DNA of 64,000 bases from contig NZ_JAFMPR010000003.1 in NCBI RefSeq assembly GCF_020667835.1, positions 186,001 to 250,000 on the forward strand, in the 5' to 3' direction. The DNA comes from Roseibaca sp. Y0-43. GTDB lineage: Bacteria > Pseudomonadota > Alphaproteobacteria > Rhodobacterales > Rhodobacteraceae. A program made the position numbers and the translations under genes. The notes beneath the pieces were generated by a model, which ran no database searches, was not told the DNA's origin, and saw only the letters and a program-made list of their open reading frames with translations. Below, piece after piece: positions 55,847 through 63,334 of this stretch. Position 1 is the first letter of the stretch, and each line of letters starts with the position of its first letter.

Positions 55847-56836
55847 ATGACCCTCACCCGCCGCAGCTTCATGCAGACAACCCTGATCGGTTCTGGCCTA
55901 TTGGCAGCACCCGCGATCCTGAATGCCAGCGGGGCCATGTTGCCGCGTCTGACCCTGCAATCGCCGGGGTCGGGGCCGGGCATCCTGATCTCGCACGCGC
56001 TGGCCATCGGCGCGTTCGACGCCATCGCGGACGAGGTGGATTTCAGCATCTGGACGACGGGCGACGAGATGCGCGCGAATCTCGTCTCGGGCGATGTGCC
56101 GGTCACGGTGGTGCCGACCCAAGCGGGTGGCAGCCTGTATAACCGGGGCTTCGGCGTTCAACTGGTCTGCACCCTGACAGACGGGCATTGCGGGCTGGTC
56201 GCGCGCGATCTGGACAATCCGCAGGTGAGCGATTTGCGGGGCTTGCGCGTTGTCGTGCCTGCCTTCAACGATTTCACCGGCCATATGATGCGCTTGGCGC
56301 TGGCACATCATGGCGTCGGGCTGGACGAGCTGGAGCTGATCCCCGCCACCACCCAGATGGAGGCCGGGCAGGTCTTTTTGTCCGGACGTGCCGACGCCGC
56401 GCTGCTGGCCGAACCGGGGGCGAGCGCGGTGCTGGCAAAGGGGCGGGCCGACGGGCAAACCCTGTCGCGCGGCGTCCAGATGCGCGACGAATTGGGAGAG
56501 ATCACGGGTCTGCGCGCCTCGCTTCCGCAAGCGTCGCTGGCGATCCGGGCCGATTTCGCTGCCCAGCATCCGGGCCTGCCCGCCGCGCTGCACATGGCTT
56601 TGGCCACTGCCGCCGAAAGCCTGAATGCCGACCCGGCCGCCGCCGCCGAGAATGCCGCGCCCCGGTTGAACCGCCCCAAACCCGTTCTGGAAACCGCGAT
56701 CCCTTATTGCAACATCACTTCGATCCGCGCTTCGGAAGCGCGGCCAGAGATCGAGGCACTTTATCGCGCGCTTCTGGATGCCGATCCCGCGATCCTGGCC
56801 GGGAAGGTGCCCGATCCCGCGTTTTACGCGATCTGA
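55847..56836 (+). CDS. NitT/TauT-type ABC importer binding protein with Tat-like signal
   Basis: A 329-residue binding protein. The N terminus TLTRRSFMQTTLIGSGLLAAP carries a twin-arginine motif, so export may be through Tat. The mature part has the two-lobed SsuA/ThiY/NMT1-like pattern, with DLRGLRVVVPAFNDFTGHMM at the first hinge. The family takes up nitrate, sulfonates, pyrimidines or similar small compounds; nothing here fixes which. AAGGAA precedes the ATG at 55847. Its stop overlaps the permease start by 1 nt. The FNR-type box upstream suggests the substrate matters under low oxygen. Confidence 0.85.
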   Translation: MTLTRRSFMQTTLIGSGLLAAPAILNASGAMLPRLTLQSPGSGPGILISHALAIGAFDAIADEVDFSIWTTGDEMRANLVSGDVPVTVVPTQAGGSLYNRGFGVQLVCTLTDGHCGLVARDLDNPQVSDLRGLRVVVPAFNDFTGHMMRLALAHHGVGLDELELIPATTQMEAGQVFLSGRADAALLAEPGASAVLAKGRADGQTLSRGVQMRDELGEITGLRASLPQASLAIRADFAAQHPGLPAALHMALATAAESLNADPAAAAENAAPRLNRPKPVLETAIPYCNITSIRASEARPEIEALYRALLDADPAILAGKVPDPAFYAI

Positions 56837-57687
56837 TGCGCGCAATGACCCGCACAATCGGCGCTCAGCTTGACCGGCTGCGCGTTGCGCCAGAGGAACT
56901 GGTGGAAACCGGGCTTGTCCTGCTGGGGCGGTGGCTGTTGCGTGTTGTCCCCGGCCTGCTGGGTGTGGCCTTGTTCCTGGGGCTTTGGCACTTGGGGCAC
57001 CTGTCTTATGGGCAATTCATCCTTCCCTCGCCCGTGCAGACCTTGCAGGCGATCCTGCGCGTGCTGTCCTCTGCCGAAGGCTGGGGGCTGATCACCGCCA
57101 CGATTGCACGGGTCGCGATGGCGCTGACGACGGCTGTCATGGTCGGCGTCGGGCTTGGGCTGGCTGCGGGTTATGTCACCTTCCTGCGCCGCATGTTTGC
57201 ACCATTGGCGACGATCCTTCTGGGAATGCCCGCGACGGCTTGGGTCATCCTGACGATGATCTGGTTCGGTCCCTCGCACGGGTCCATCATGTTCACGATC
57301 ACGCTGGTGACGACGCCGATGCTGTATCTGGGAACGGTGGATGCGGTGCTGACCCGTGACCGCAAGCTAGAGGACATGGCCGCCGCCTTTGGCGCGCGGG
57401 CATGGCAGCGGTTTACCCGCGTGGCGCTGCGCCAGATCCTGGCCACGCTGGCGCCGGTGTCGGGGATTACGCTGGCGCTTGGGTTCAAGGTGGCGATCAT
57501 GGCTGAACTTGTCGCCAATGTTGCAGGCCTTGGCGGTGCCTTGGCGCGGGCGCGGGCCAATATGGATATCGACATGGCGCTGGCCTATGTGGCGCTGACG
57601 GTGGCGGCGCTGCTGGCCGTGGAATACGGCATGATTCGTCCGTTCCAGCGCCGGGTCGGTCAGTGGAAACGCGGGGGGGCGCTATGA
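56836..57687 (+). CDS. NitT/TauT-type ABC importer permease
   Basis: A 283-residue permease with about six membrane helices (first at residues 35-52, VVPGLLGVALFLGLWHLG) and the EAA-like cytoplasmic loop EDMAAAFGARAWQRFTRVALRQILATL. The family is SsuC/NrtB/TauC. Start at 56836 is fixed by the TGATG overlap with the binding-protein gene; its stop overlaps the ATPase start by 4 nt, so all three are one translational unit. A short soluble N-terminal segment of about 30 residues is normal for the family. Confidence 0.9.
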   Translation: MRAMTRTIGAQLDRLRVAPEELVETGLVLLGRWLLRVVPGLLGVALFLGLWHLGHLSYGQFILPSPVQTLQAILRVLSSAEGWGLITATIARVAMALTTAVMVGVGLGLAAGYVTFLRRMFAPLATILLGMPATAWVILTMIWFGPSHGSIMFTITLVTTPMLYLGTVDAVLTRDRKLEDMAAAFGARAWQRFTRVALRQILATLAPVSGITLALGFKVAIMAELVANVAGLGGALARARANMDIDMALAYVALTVAALLAVEYGMIRPFQRRVGQWKRGGAL

Positions 57688-58475
57688 GCGGTCTGGCGCT
57701 CGTCTCGATCAACCACGTGTATAACGGGCGCAGCGTGTTGCGCGATGTGTCGCTTCTGACCCAACCGGGAGAGGTGGTTGCCCTGGTCGGCCCCTCTGGC
57801 AGCGGGAAAAGCACCTTGGCGGCGATCGCGGCGGATGTCCTGACGCCAGACTCCGGCCGCATCCTGCGCAGCTACCGCCGGCATGGGATGGTGTTCCAGC
57901 AATCGCGGCTGCTGCCGTGGGAAAGCGCGCGCGGCAATATCGCGTTTCCGCTTGTTCTGGACGGGATGGCACGGGCCGACGCGTTCGAGCGCGCTGCTGA
58001 AGTCGCTGCCGCGGTCGCCCTTTTGCCCAGCGATCTGGAAAAGATGCCCGACCAGTTGTCGGGCGGGATGCGTGCCCGCGTGGCGATTGCACGCGCCTTG
58101 GCGGTTGCGCCCGATTTCCTGATCTTTGACGAACCCTTCGCCGCGCTGGATCCGGCCCTTCGCCGCAGGATGCAGGACTTAGTCATCCACCTGAGCGCGA
58201 CGTTTGAATTCGGCGGGTTGTTCATCACCCATGACCTGACCGAAGCTGCGCGCATTGCGGATCGGATCGCGGTCCTTGACCGCAAGGGAGAGGGGATTCT
58301 CGGCAGCTTGAAACCCGAAGGACGCCCCGGCACCCGGTCCGAGGCCGCGATCTACGCGTTCGTGCAGCACGAAACCGCGACCAACCCTCTGCTTGCCGAC
58401 CTTATGAATGTCGACGAACGCGCCCTGACATATGACGACGCCTGTGACACGTCGGGCCCAAGGCGCTGCTGCTAG
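57684..58475 (+). CDS. NitT/TauT-type ABC importer ATPase
   Basis: A 263-residue ATPase of the SsuB/NrtD type. Walker A GPSGSGKST, Q-loop FQQSRLLPWESA, signature LSGGMRARVAIARAL, Walker B FLIFDEPFAALD and switch His in FITHDLTEA are present. The QQSRLLPW segment is characteristic of nitrate/sulfonate/taurine importers. It is the last gene of the operon and is followed by a clean intrinsic terminator. It is also the last chromosomal-type gene before the integrated element. Confidence 0.93.
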   Translation: MSGLALVSINHVYNGRSVLRDVSLLTQPGEVVALVGPSGSGKSTLAAIAADVLTPDSGRILRSYRRHGMVFQQSRLLPWESARGNIAFPLVLDGMARADAFERAAEVAAAVALLPSDLEKMPDQLSGGMRARVAIARALAVAPDFLIFDEPFAALDPALRRRMQDLVIHLSATFEFGGLFITHDLTEAARIADRIAVLDRKGEGILGSLKPEGRPGTRSEAAIYAFVQHETATNPLLADLMNVDERALTYDDACDTSGPRRCC

Positions 58476-58497
58476 ACCAAGGTTGCGGGGAAAGGGG

Positions 58498-58532
58498 ATG
58501 GCGGACAGTGAGCCCGCCATTGTGCCTTTTTT
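58498..58532 (+). terminator. intrinsic terminator of the NitT/TauT operon
   Basis: A 7-bp stem ATGGCGG / CCGCCAT is followed within a few bases by TTTTTT (58527-58532). It marks the end of the operon and of the ordinary chromosomal sequence. Confidence 0.8.
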
Positions 58533-58587
58533 ATCATTTTCAATCATATGCTTGGGTGAGAACAAAGCCCTATATTTCAAGGCAAAA

Positions 58588-58663
58588 CCCCACATAAGCC
58601 ATATGCAGGCTTGAGCAATCCGATGCACCCGGTTACATTTTCTATGTTGGGCTTTATGTGGGG
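58588..58663. repeat. inverted repeat upstream of the integrase gene
   Basis: CCCCACATAAGCC (58588-58600) and GGCTTTATGTGGGG (58650-58663) are inverted copies differing by one extra T/A. They bracket 49 nt just before the integrase start. They could be integrase or excisionase arm-binding sites, part of the attachment region, or an operator controlling the integrase gene. Confidence 0.5.
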
Positions 58664-58671
58664 TGTTAGAA

Positions 58672-59961
58672 ATGCCGAAGATTGCCGAAGAACTGACCGC
58701 GCTGGATGTGAAGCGGCTGGCCCATCCCGGTGGCAAGCGCAACGTGCTGTTTTCGGTCGGGGGTGTGACCGGGCTTTACTTGCAGATTACACCGAAGGGC
58801 GGGCGCTCTTGGGTGTTGCGCATCAAGGTCGGGGCATTGCGCCGTGACATTGGCTTAGGCGGGTTTCCGACTGTCACGCTATCGCAGGCGCGCGACAAGG
58901 CCCGCGAAGCCCGCACCAAGATTGAACAAGGGATTGACCCGGTCGAAGAACGCAAGGCCACCAAGGCCGCGCTAATTGCCGCCCAGCGCCGTGGCCTGAC
59001 CTTTGCCGACGCTGTGGACAAGGCGCTTGCCGCGAAGCTGGACGCATTCAAGAACGCCAAGCACCGCCAACAATGGGAAAACACCCTTGCGACCTATGCA
59101 ACCCCCGATCTGGGCAAGATGCTGGTTCAGGACATAACCACCCAAGACGTGTTGCGCGTGCTGCAACCCATCTGGATGGACAAGACCGAAACCGCAAAGC
59201 GCGTGCGCGGTCGGATAGAGGCCGTTCTAAGCTGGGCCACGGTCGCAGGCCATAGGACAGGCGACAACCCCGCGCGCTGGGCTGGCAACCTGAAAGAACT
59301 GCTGCCCGCGCCTTCCAAGGTAGCCAAGGAAGGCAACCATCCCGCCTTGACGCTGGATGATGCCCCGCGCTGGTTTGCAGCTCTGCAAGCGCGTGAAGGC
59401 TTTGGCGCGCGGGCGCTGGAATTTGCAGCACTTACCGCCACCCGGTCGCAAGAGGTGCGCGGCGCGGTCTGGGATGAAATCGACCTAGACAACGCGCTTT
59501 GGATTATCCCGGCCCAGCGCATGAAAATGGACAAGGAACACCGCGTGCCATTGTCTGCCCGCGCGGTCGCAATGCTGAAGGCCCTTCACAAGCTTGAGGG
59601 CAACCCGCTGGTGTTTCCAGCCGCGCGCGGTGGGCAGTTGTCGGATATGACGCTATCGGCCACCATGAAGCGTATGCACGAATCAGACATATCCCAAGGC
59701 GGTGCAGGTTATCTTGACCGCGTATCGAAACGGCCCGCCGTGCCGCATGGCTTGCGCTCGACCTTTCGGGATTGGGTGTCGGAACTGACCACATATCCGG
59801 GCGACATGGCCGAAGTCGCGCTTGCGCACAAAATCAGCAACGCGGTGGAGGCCAGCTATCGGCGGGGCGACATGATTGAGAAGCGGCGGCGCATGATGGC
59901 CGATTGGGCCGATTTCATGGGCGGCAAGGCTAAGAGCGGCAAGGTTGTGAGGTTGGGATGA
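58672..59961 (+). CDS. P4-type tyrosine integrase
   Basis: A 429-residue site-specific recombinase. Residues 1-95 form the DUF4102 arm-binding domain (GVTGLYLQITPKGGRSWVLR, LGGFPTVTLSQARDKAREA), a SAM-like core-binding domain spans about 110-200, and the catalytic domain follows. The catalytic residues are visible: R258 (TATRSQEVRG), H359 and R362 (PHGLRSTFRDW), H386 (ALAHKIS) and the nucleophile Y396 (ASYRRGD). It appears intact. P4-type integrases usually insert at tRNA or tmRNA ends, but no such end is visible here. I use the ATG at 58672; an upstream GTG at 58663 is possible. Its stop overlaps the next gene (ATGA). Confidence 0.93.
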   Translation: MPKIAEELTALDVKRLAHPGGKRNVLFSVGGVTGLYLQITPKGGRSWVLRIKVGALRRDIGLGGFPTVTLSQARDKAREARTKIEQGIDPVEERKATKAALIAAQRRGLTFADAVDKALAAKLDAFKNAKHRQQWENTLATYATPDLGKMLVQDITTQDVLRVLQPIWMDKTETAKRVRGRIEAVLSWATVAGHRTGDNPARWAGNLKELLPAPSKVAKEGNHPALTLDDAPRWFAALQAREGFGARALEFAALTATRSQEVRGAVWDEIDLDNALWIIPAQRMKMDKEHRVPLSARAVAMLKALHKLEGNPLVFPAARGGQLSDMTLSATMKRMHESDISQGGAGYLDRVSKRPAVPHGLRSTFRDWVSELTTYPGDMAEVALAHKISNAVEASYRRGDMIEKRRRMMADWADFMGGKAKSGKVVRLG

Positions 59962-60788
59962 ACTACGGCGACAAAGAAGACGATGAACTCGGATACAGCG
60001 ACCTAGACGACTATGCAGAGGGCCTAGAACACTGGAGGTGGTGCGAGCACCTTTCCGTGCTCGAAGCGGCTATGTTGGTAGTTAACATTGACCCAAGCAA
60101 ATACGAACCTGCATACCTGCCACGAATAGAAGAAGGACAGTTTCATAGAATTGGTACATCAAACCATGTTAAAAACTACTTTTACTCAGTCGAATTTGTT
60201 CCTGTATTTCGAGCGATTTCTTATGCAGTCATACGTGGTGAACTACCGTGCGATTTTTCGCATCTTGCACGAACTGTTCCTTACTATGAATTTGGAGATA
60301 GAACGGTGGCCGTTCCTGCCAATGACTTTGAGGGCGAGATTTCATTTGATGTTCTGATTCGGGCGGACAAGAAAGTGAAAGCCAACTTTGAAGTTTCGTC
60401 CTTCTCAGATGCCAATAAATTTTACTTTATCAAGGAACCTGACTGGACGCGTAGCAAGGTCAATGTATCTGATTTTAGAGATTGGATGAAAGCGCTTGGT
60501 CGAAAGCCAAAATTCTTTTTCCCAGATGCTTTAGAGGATTCCGATCTAATTCGAGACCCTTCACATGAACATTTCTCAGCCGAGTTGGATTTTGCGATTT
60601 CTGCTTGGCATGCACTATTGCAAAAGCGGAAATTTCCGACCGGTGTTAAAGCAGCTATTGAAAAGTGGATTGAAGACAATCCGGATGTTTGGCGCGGCAA
60701 AGAGCCGCTATCAAACGAAGCAAAAAGGCGGGTCACTACCTTAATTAACTGGAATAAATCAGGTGGTGCGCCAAAGACTGGTGGATAA
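59958..60788 (+). CDS. AT-rich gene of unknown function coupled to the integrase
   Basis: A 276-residue soluble protein of no family I can name with confidence. It begins with a very acidic stretch (KEDDELGYSDLDDYAEGLEHW), contains aromatic-rich segments, and ends ETTLINWNKSGGAPKTGG-like, a Trp-Lys...GGAPKT close that I recall in other integrase-linked proteins of Gram-negative islands. Base composition is far more AT-rich than every neighbour (runs such as TTTCATAGAATTGG), a sign of recent separate transfer. Its ATG overlaps the integrase stop by 4 nt, so it is translated with it. It could be a cargo gene (for example defence) or a regulator; neither is shown. Confidence 0.8.
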   Translation: MNYGDKEDDELGYSDLDDYAEGLEHWRWCEHLSVLEAAMLVVNIDPSKYEPAYLPRIEEGQFHRIGTSNHVKNYFYSVEFVPVFRAISYAVIRGELPCDFSHLARTVPYYEFGDRTVAVPANDFEGEISFDVLIRADKKVKANFEVSSFSDANKFYFIKEPDWTRSKVNVSDFRDWMKALGRKPKFFFPDALEDSDLIRDPSHEHFSAELDFAISAWHALLQKRKFPTGVKAAIEKWIEDNPDVWRGKEPLSNEAKRRVTTLINWNKSGGAPKTGG

Positions 60789-61000
60789 CCTAGCTAGCGG
60801 TTCAGGAGAACCAAAGCACCCGTTTAAGTCTATGAAATTTAATTACAAAATGGATTATTCACAAAATACCGACGGAAAATAGGCCGCCCCTCATACAGAT
60901 GTTAAGTGATTTGCATGGCTAGGTTTAGCTAACCCACCTGACTATTCTTTGTGTGTGTTTCCGTAACAATGCACCCCAAAGCAACCCTTTGGAGGCGCAT

Positions 61001-61189
61001 ATGCCCGAAACCTACCTATCAGACCGCCAGCTTGGCGCGCGCTATTCGGTTCACTTTCTGACCCCAAGGCGCTGGGCCAAAGAAGACCCGACATTCCCCA
61101 AGCCCGTCAAACTAAGCCCGGGTTGCACAAGGTGGCGATTGTCTGACCTAGAGGCTTGGGAACAAGCGCAATCCGAAAACGCAGCATAA
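61001..61189 (+). CDS. AlpA-like excisionase / MerR-type helix-turn-helix protein
   Basis: A 62-residue DNA-binding protein of the AlpA/phage excisionase type. The winged-helix pattern is YLSDRQLGARYSVHFLTPRRW, then FPKPVKLSPGCTRWRLSDLEAW, the usual 'FPKPVKL..G..RW...DLEAW' of AlpA proteins. Such proteins direct excision or activate integrase genes. The start at 61001 has GGAGG 6 nt upstream; the frame is open 16 codons further. The 212-nt region before it is AT-rich, without a real frame, and probably holds its promoter. Confidence 0.9.
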   Translation: MPETYLSDRQLGARYSVHFLTPRRWAKEDPTFPKPVKLSPGCTRWRLSDLEAWEQAQSENAA

Positions 61190-61293
61190 CGAAACCGCCA
61201 CCCGGCGGGGCGGCGGCCTATTCGTTATGGGCAGTTTGGGATTGTCTGTAGAATAGCACCACCCGCCTTTGGCTTCAATGCAAAGGCATTACC

Positions 61294-61581
61294 ATGACAA
61301 AACAAGACCGCTGGTATTCCAGCCCGACCCAGATTTATTGGGCGTGCAAGGCGCTTATCAATGGGCGCGTGATATCGCACAAGACCGAAATCAGAGAGGT
61401 GAAGGGGTGGCGTTTAGGCGCAATCATCCACCTGCTGAAATCGAAATACAACTGGCCTATCGACGTCGAATACAAAGGGTCGGAGTATGTCGCACATTAC
61501 AGCTTGCGGCCCGGAACTGACACAACCCGGCTAAACTACCCCGCCAGCGCCAAGACCTTGGCAGATGGGGGCGACACATGA
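61294..61581 (+). CDS. winged-helix (HTH_39-like) protein of mobile elements
   Basis: A 95-residue basic protein with one winged-helix-like domain: ALINGRVISHKTEIREVKGWRLGAIIHLL then WPIDVEYKGSEYVAHYSL in two parts. This matches small helix-turn-helix proteins that sit before primase genes in alphaproteobacterial prophages and islands. It probably binds DNA as a regulator or replication accessory. The ATG has only a weak ribosome-binding site. Its stop overlaps the next start by 4 nt, so the winged-helix protein, microprotein and primase form one unit. Confidence 0.75.
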   Translation: MTKQDRWYSSPTQIYWACKALINGRVISHKTEIREVKGWRLGAIIHLLKSKYNWPIDVEYKGSEYVAHYSLRPGTDTTRLNYPASAKTLADGGDT

Positions 61582-61670
61582 CCCGGTTGCAAGTCCTGTA
61601 TCTGCGCAGGCTTCACGGCCTGACCGAAGCGCAAGCCAATGCCATTGCGGCGCTGGTTTGGGGGTTGTGA
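61578..61670 (+). CDS. 30-residue microprotein between winged-helix and primase genes
   Basis: A frame of 30 codons encodes MTRLQVLYLRRLHGLTEAQA then NAIAALVWGL. It overlaps the preceding stop (ATGA) and ends 1 nt before the primase-polymerase start (TGACATG), which is strong evidence of a translated, conserved link in the operon. The peptide is a single amphipathic helix pair with a 'LTEAQANAIAAL' motif that I recall from similar elements. No function is known; it may dock to the primase or simply couple translation. Confidence 0.6.
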   Translation: MTRLQVLYLRRLHGLTEAQANAIAALVWGL

Positions 61671-61671
61671 C

Positions 61672-62775
61672 ATGGGCGCGCAACGTCAAGAACACCTGCC
61701 CGACGATTTCAGAAACGAGCTTGCCCGCATTTCGCGGGCGGGCTTCCCCCTCTTGCCGCTTGGCGGTGGCGACGATGGCAAAGCCCCGCTCTTGCGGGCA
61801 TGGGCTGGCCCCCGCTTGCCGCTGGCCCGAATCCTGGCCCCGCTCTATCGGTCGGGATCGCAGGTCTATGGTATCCGGCTAGATGGCTTGGCGGTGGTCG
61901 ATTGCGACGAAGACGACCCCGAACTGGTGGCCAAGCTAGAGGCGCGCTTTGGCCCTTCCCCGGTGCATGTGAAGACCCCGCGCGGGCGGCATTTGTATTA
62001 CCGCGCGTATTGCGCAGAAAAGCCCCCGAACCTGCGCGCCGAAGGTCTGCCCGTTGATATCAAGACGGGATCGCGCGCCTATGTGGTCGGGGCTTGCTCT
62101 ATCCGGCCCGATGGCGGGCGCTATAGCCCTATCATGGGCGCGCTGGGCGTGGATGCCCTGCCACCCTTGCGCATGGCCCCAAGGCTGCCCAGCGCCGCGC
62201 AAGAGCTTGTCCCGGTCGGGTTTCGACACATCCAGCTTGTGAAAGAGGCGGTCGCAATGGTCGAACATGTGGACAGCGCCGAAGAACTCGCGCGCAATCT
62301 TGAGGCGGTCAGAGATGACCTTTGCCAAGAGGCCAGCACCATGCCCGTTAGTGAGGTGATAGCGATTGCCGGATGGGCTTGGCGGGCGCGTCTAGAGAAC
62401 CGGATATTCAAAGGGCGTGACAGCGCCGTGTCCCTGCACCGCCTTGCACTGGACGCTCTGCGCAAATGGCATAACGAAGCTGACGCAATCGCGCTTTTCG
62501 TGCTGCTACAGGACATGCACGGCCACAGCCCCGGCAAGCGGTTTGCGCTCGATTTCAAGGCTATTCGCGCGGCGGGGCTTTCTGGTCAGTCAATCCCGCG
62601 CCTGCGTGCTGCCCGCCGAACCCTAGAGGCGGTCGGGCTGGTCAGGCTGGTAGGCAACCATCGGGCAGGGTCTAAGCACCAGACGTTCACTTTGGCGCAG
62701 TTACGCACGACGGGCGGTGATGGGGAAGGCATTGTGAACATTGGCAAACCAAGCCCAAGAGGGCAGAATGATTAG
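61672..62775 (+). CDS. primase-polymerase (bifunctional DNA primase/polymerase) of the element
   Basis: A 367-residue protein. Residues 15-165 form an archaeo-eukaryotic primase-type Prim-Pol domain, with catalytic acids D77 and D79 (AVVDCDEDD), the GRHLYYR histidine H107 and a third acid D129 (PVDIKTGS). The rest is helical with a likely winged helix near the end (FALDFKAIRAAGLSGQSIPRL). There is no helicase domain, so a separate helicase, or the host's, is needed. It would make primers, and perhaps extend them, for replication of the excised element. ATG at 61672 is the one coupled to the microprotein stop. Confidence 0.88.
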   Translation: MGAQRQEHLPDDFRNELARISRAGFPLLPLGGGDDGKAPLLRAWAGPRLPLARILAPLYRSGSQVYGIRLDGLAVVDCDEDDPELVAKLEARFGPSPVHVKTPRGRHLYYRAYCAEKPPNLRAEGLPVDIKTGSRAYVVGACSIRPDGGRYSPIMGALGVDALPPLRMAPRLPSAAQELVPVGFRHIQLVKEAVAMVEHVDSAEELARNLEAVRDDLCQEASTMPVSEVIAIAGWAWRARLENRIFKGRDSAVSLHRLALDALRKWHNEADAIALFVLLQDMHGHSPGKRFALDFKAIRAAGLSGQSIPRLRAARRTLEAVGLVRLVGNHRAGSKHQTFTLAQLRTTGGDGEGIVNIGKPSPRGQND

Positions 62776-62836
62776 CGCCCTATTTACCTTATGCCCTGCG
62801 GCGTTCACCGCAAGTCACGAAAAAAAGGAACTCTTC

Positions 62837-63268
62837 ATGCGCTACCTTTTCGCCTGTCTTACAATTTGTGCTGGCCCCGCATTTGCTCAAGTTAATGATG
62901 CGTCTATCGTCGCCCGTTGTGACGCCGAATGGGGCAACGACTTCCAAATGGTTGCGTTCTGCCGGGAACAACAGCGCACAGCAGGTAGTCGGTGGGTTGC
63001 AATTGTTGAGAGCGCTTCACTCGAAACACCCACAGCCAGCATTGTGGCGCGCTGCATGGGCGAATGGGGCGATGACTACCAGATGTTGGTCTTTTGCCAT
63101 GACCAACAGCAGACCGCGTTGCAAAGCCTAGAAAGCGAACCCGACGATGTGCCCGGCGAAGTGATGAACTCAATTTTGAGGCGGTGCACAGCCGATTGGG
63201 ATGACGACTACCAAATGCTTGTGTTCTGCCGTGACCAGCAAGTGACTGCATGGCGAAGCCTGCAATGA
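62837..63268 (+). CDS. secreted protein with three Cys-Trp-Gln-Met-Cys repeats
   Basis: A 143-residue protein with Sec signal peptide (residues 1-17, ending GPAFA). The mature part is three copies of one unit of about 27 residues: SIVARC..EWG.D(F/Y)QM..FC..QQ.TA; the third reads SILRRC..DWDDDYQM..FCRDQQ.TA. Each unit has two cysteines about 14 apart, an invariant Trp, acidic pair, QM and QQ. Units 2 and 3 are closest. AAGGAA precedes the ATG at 62837; a longer frame from 62741 overlaps the primase end and is unlikely. The fold may be a disulfide-pinned helical hairpin. No family is recognised; role on a mobile element is unknown. Confidence 0.75.
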   Translation: MRYLFACLTICAGPAFAQVNDASIVARCDAEWGNDFQMVAFCREQQRTAGSRWVAIVESASLETPTASIVARCMGEWGDDYQMLVFCHDQQQTALQSLESEPDDVPGEVMNSILRRCTADWDDDYQMLVFCRDQQVTAWRSLQ

Positions 63269-63334
63269 CGCTTGGCACTCGAAGTGGCACGCTGCATGGG
63301 CGGGGGAAAGCAGGGGAAGGGTCTAAGATTACAT

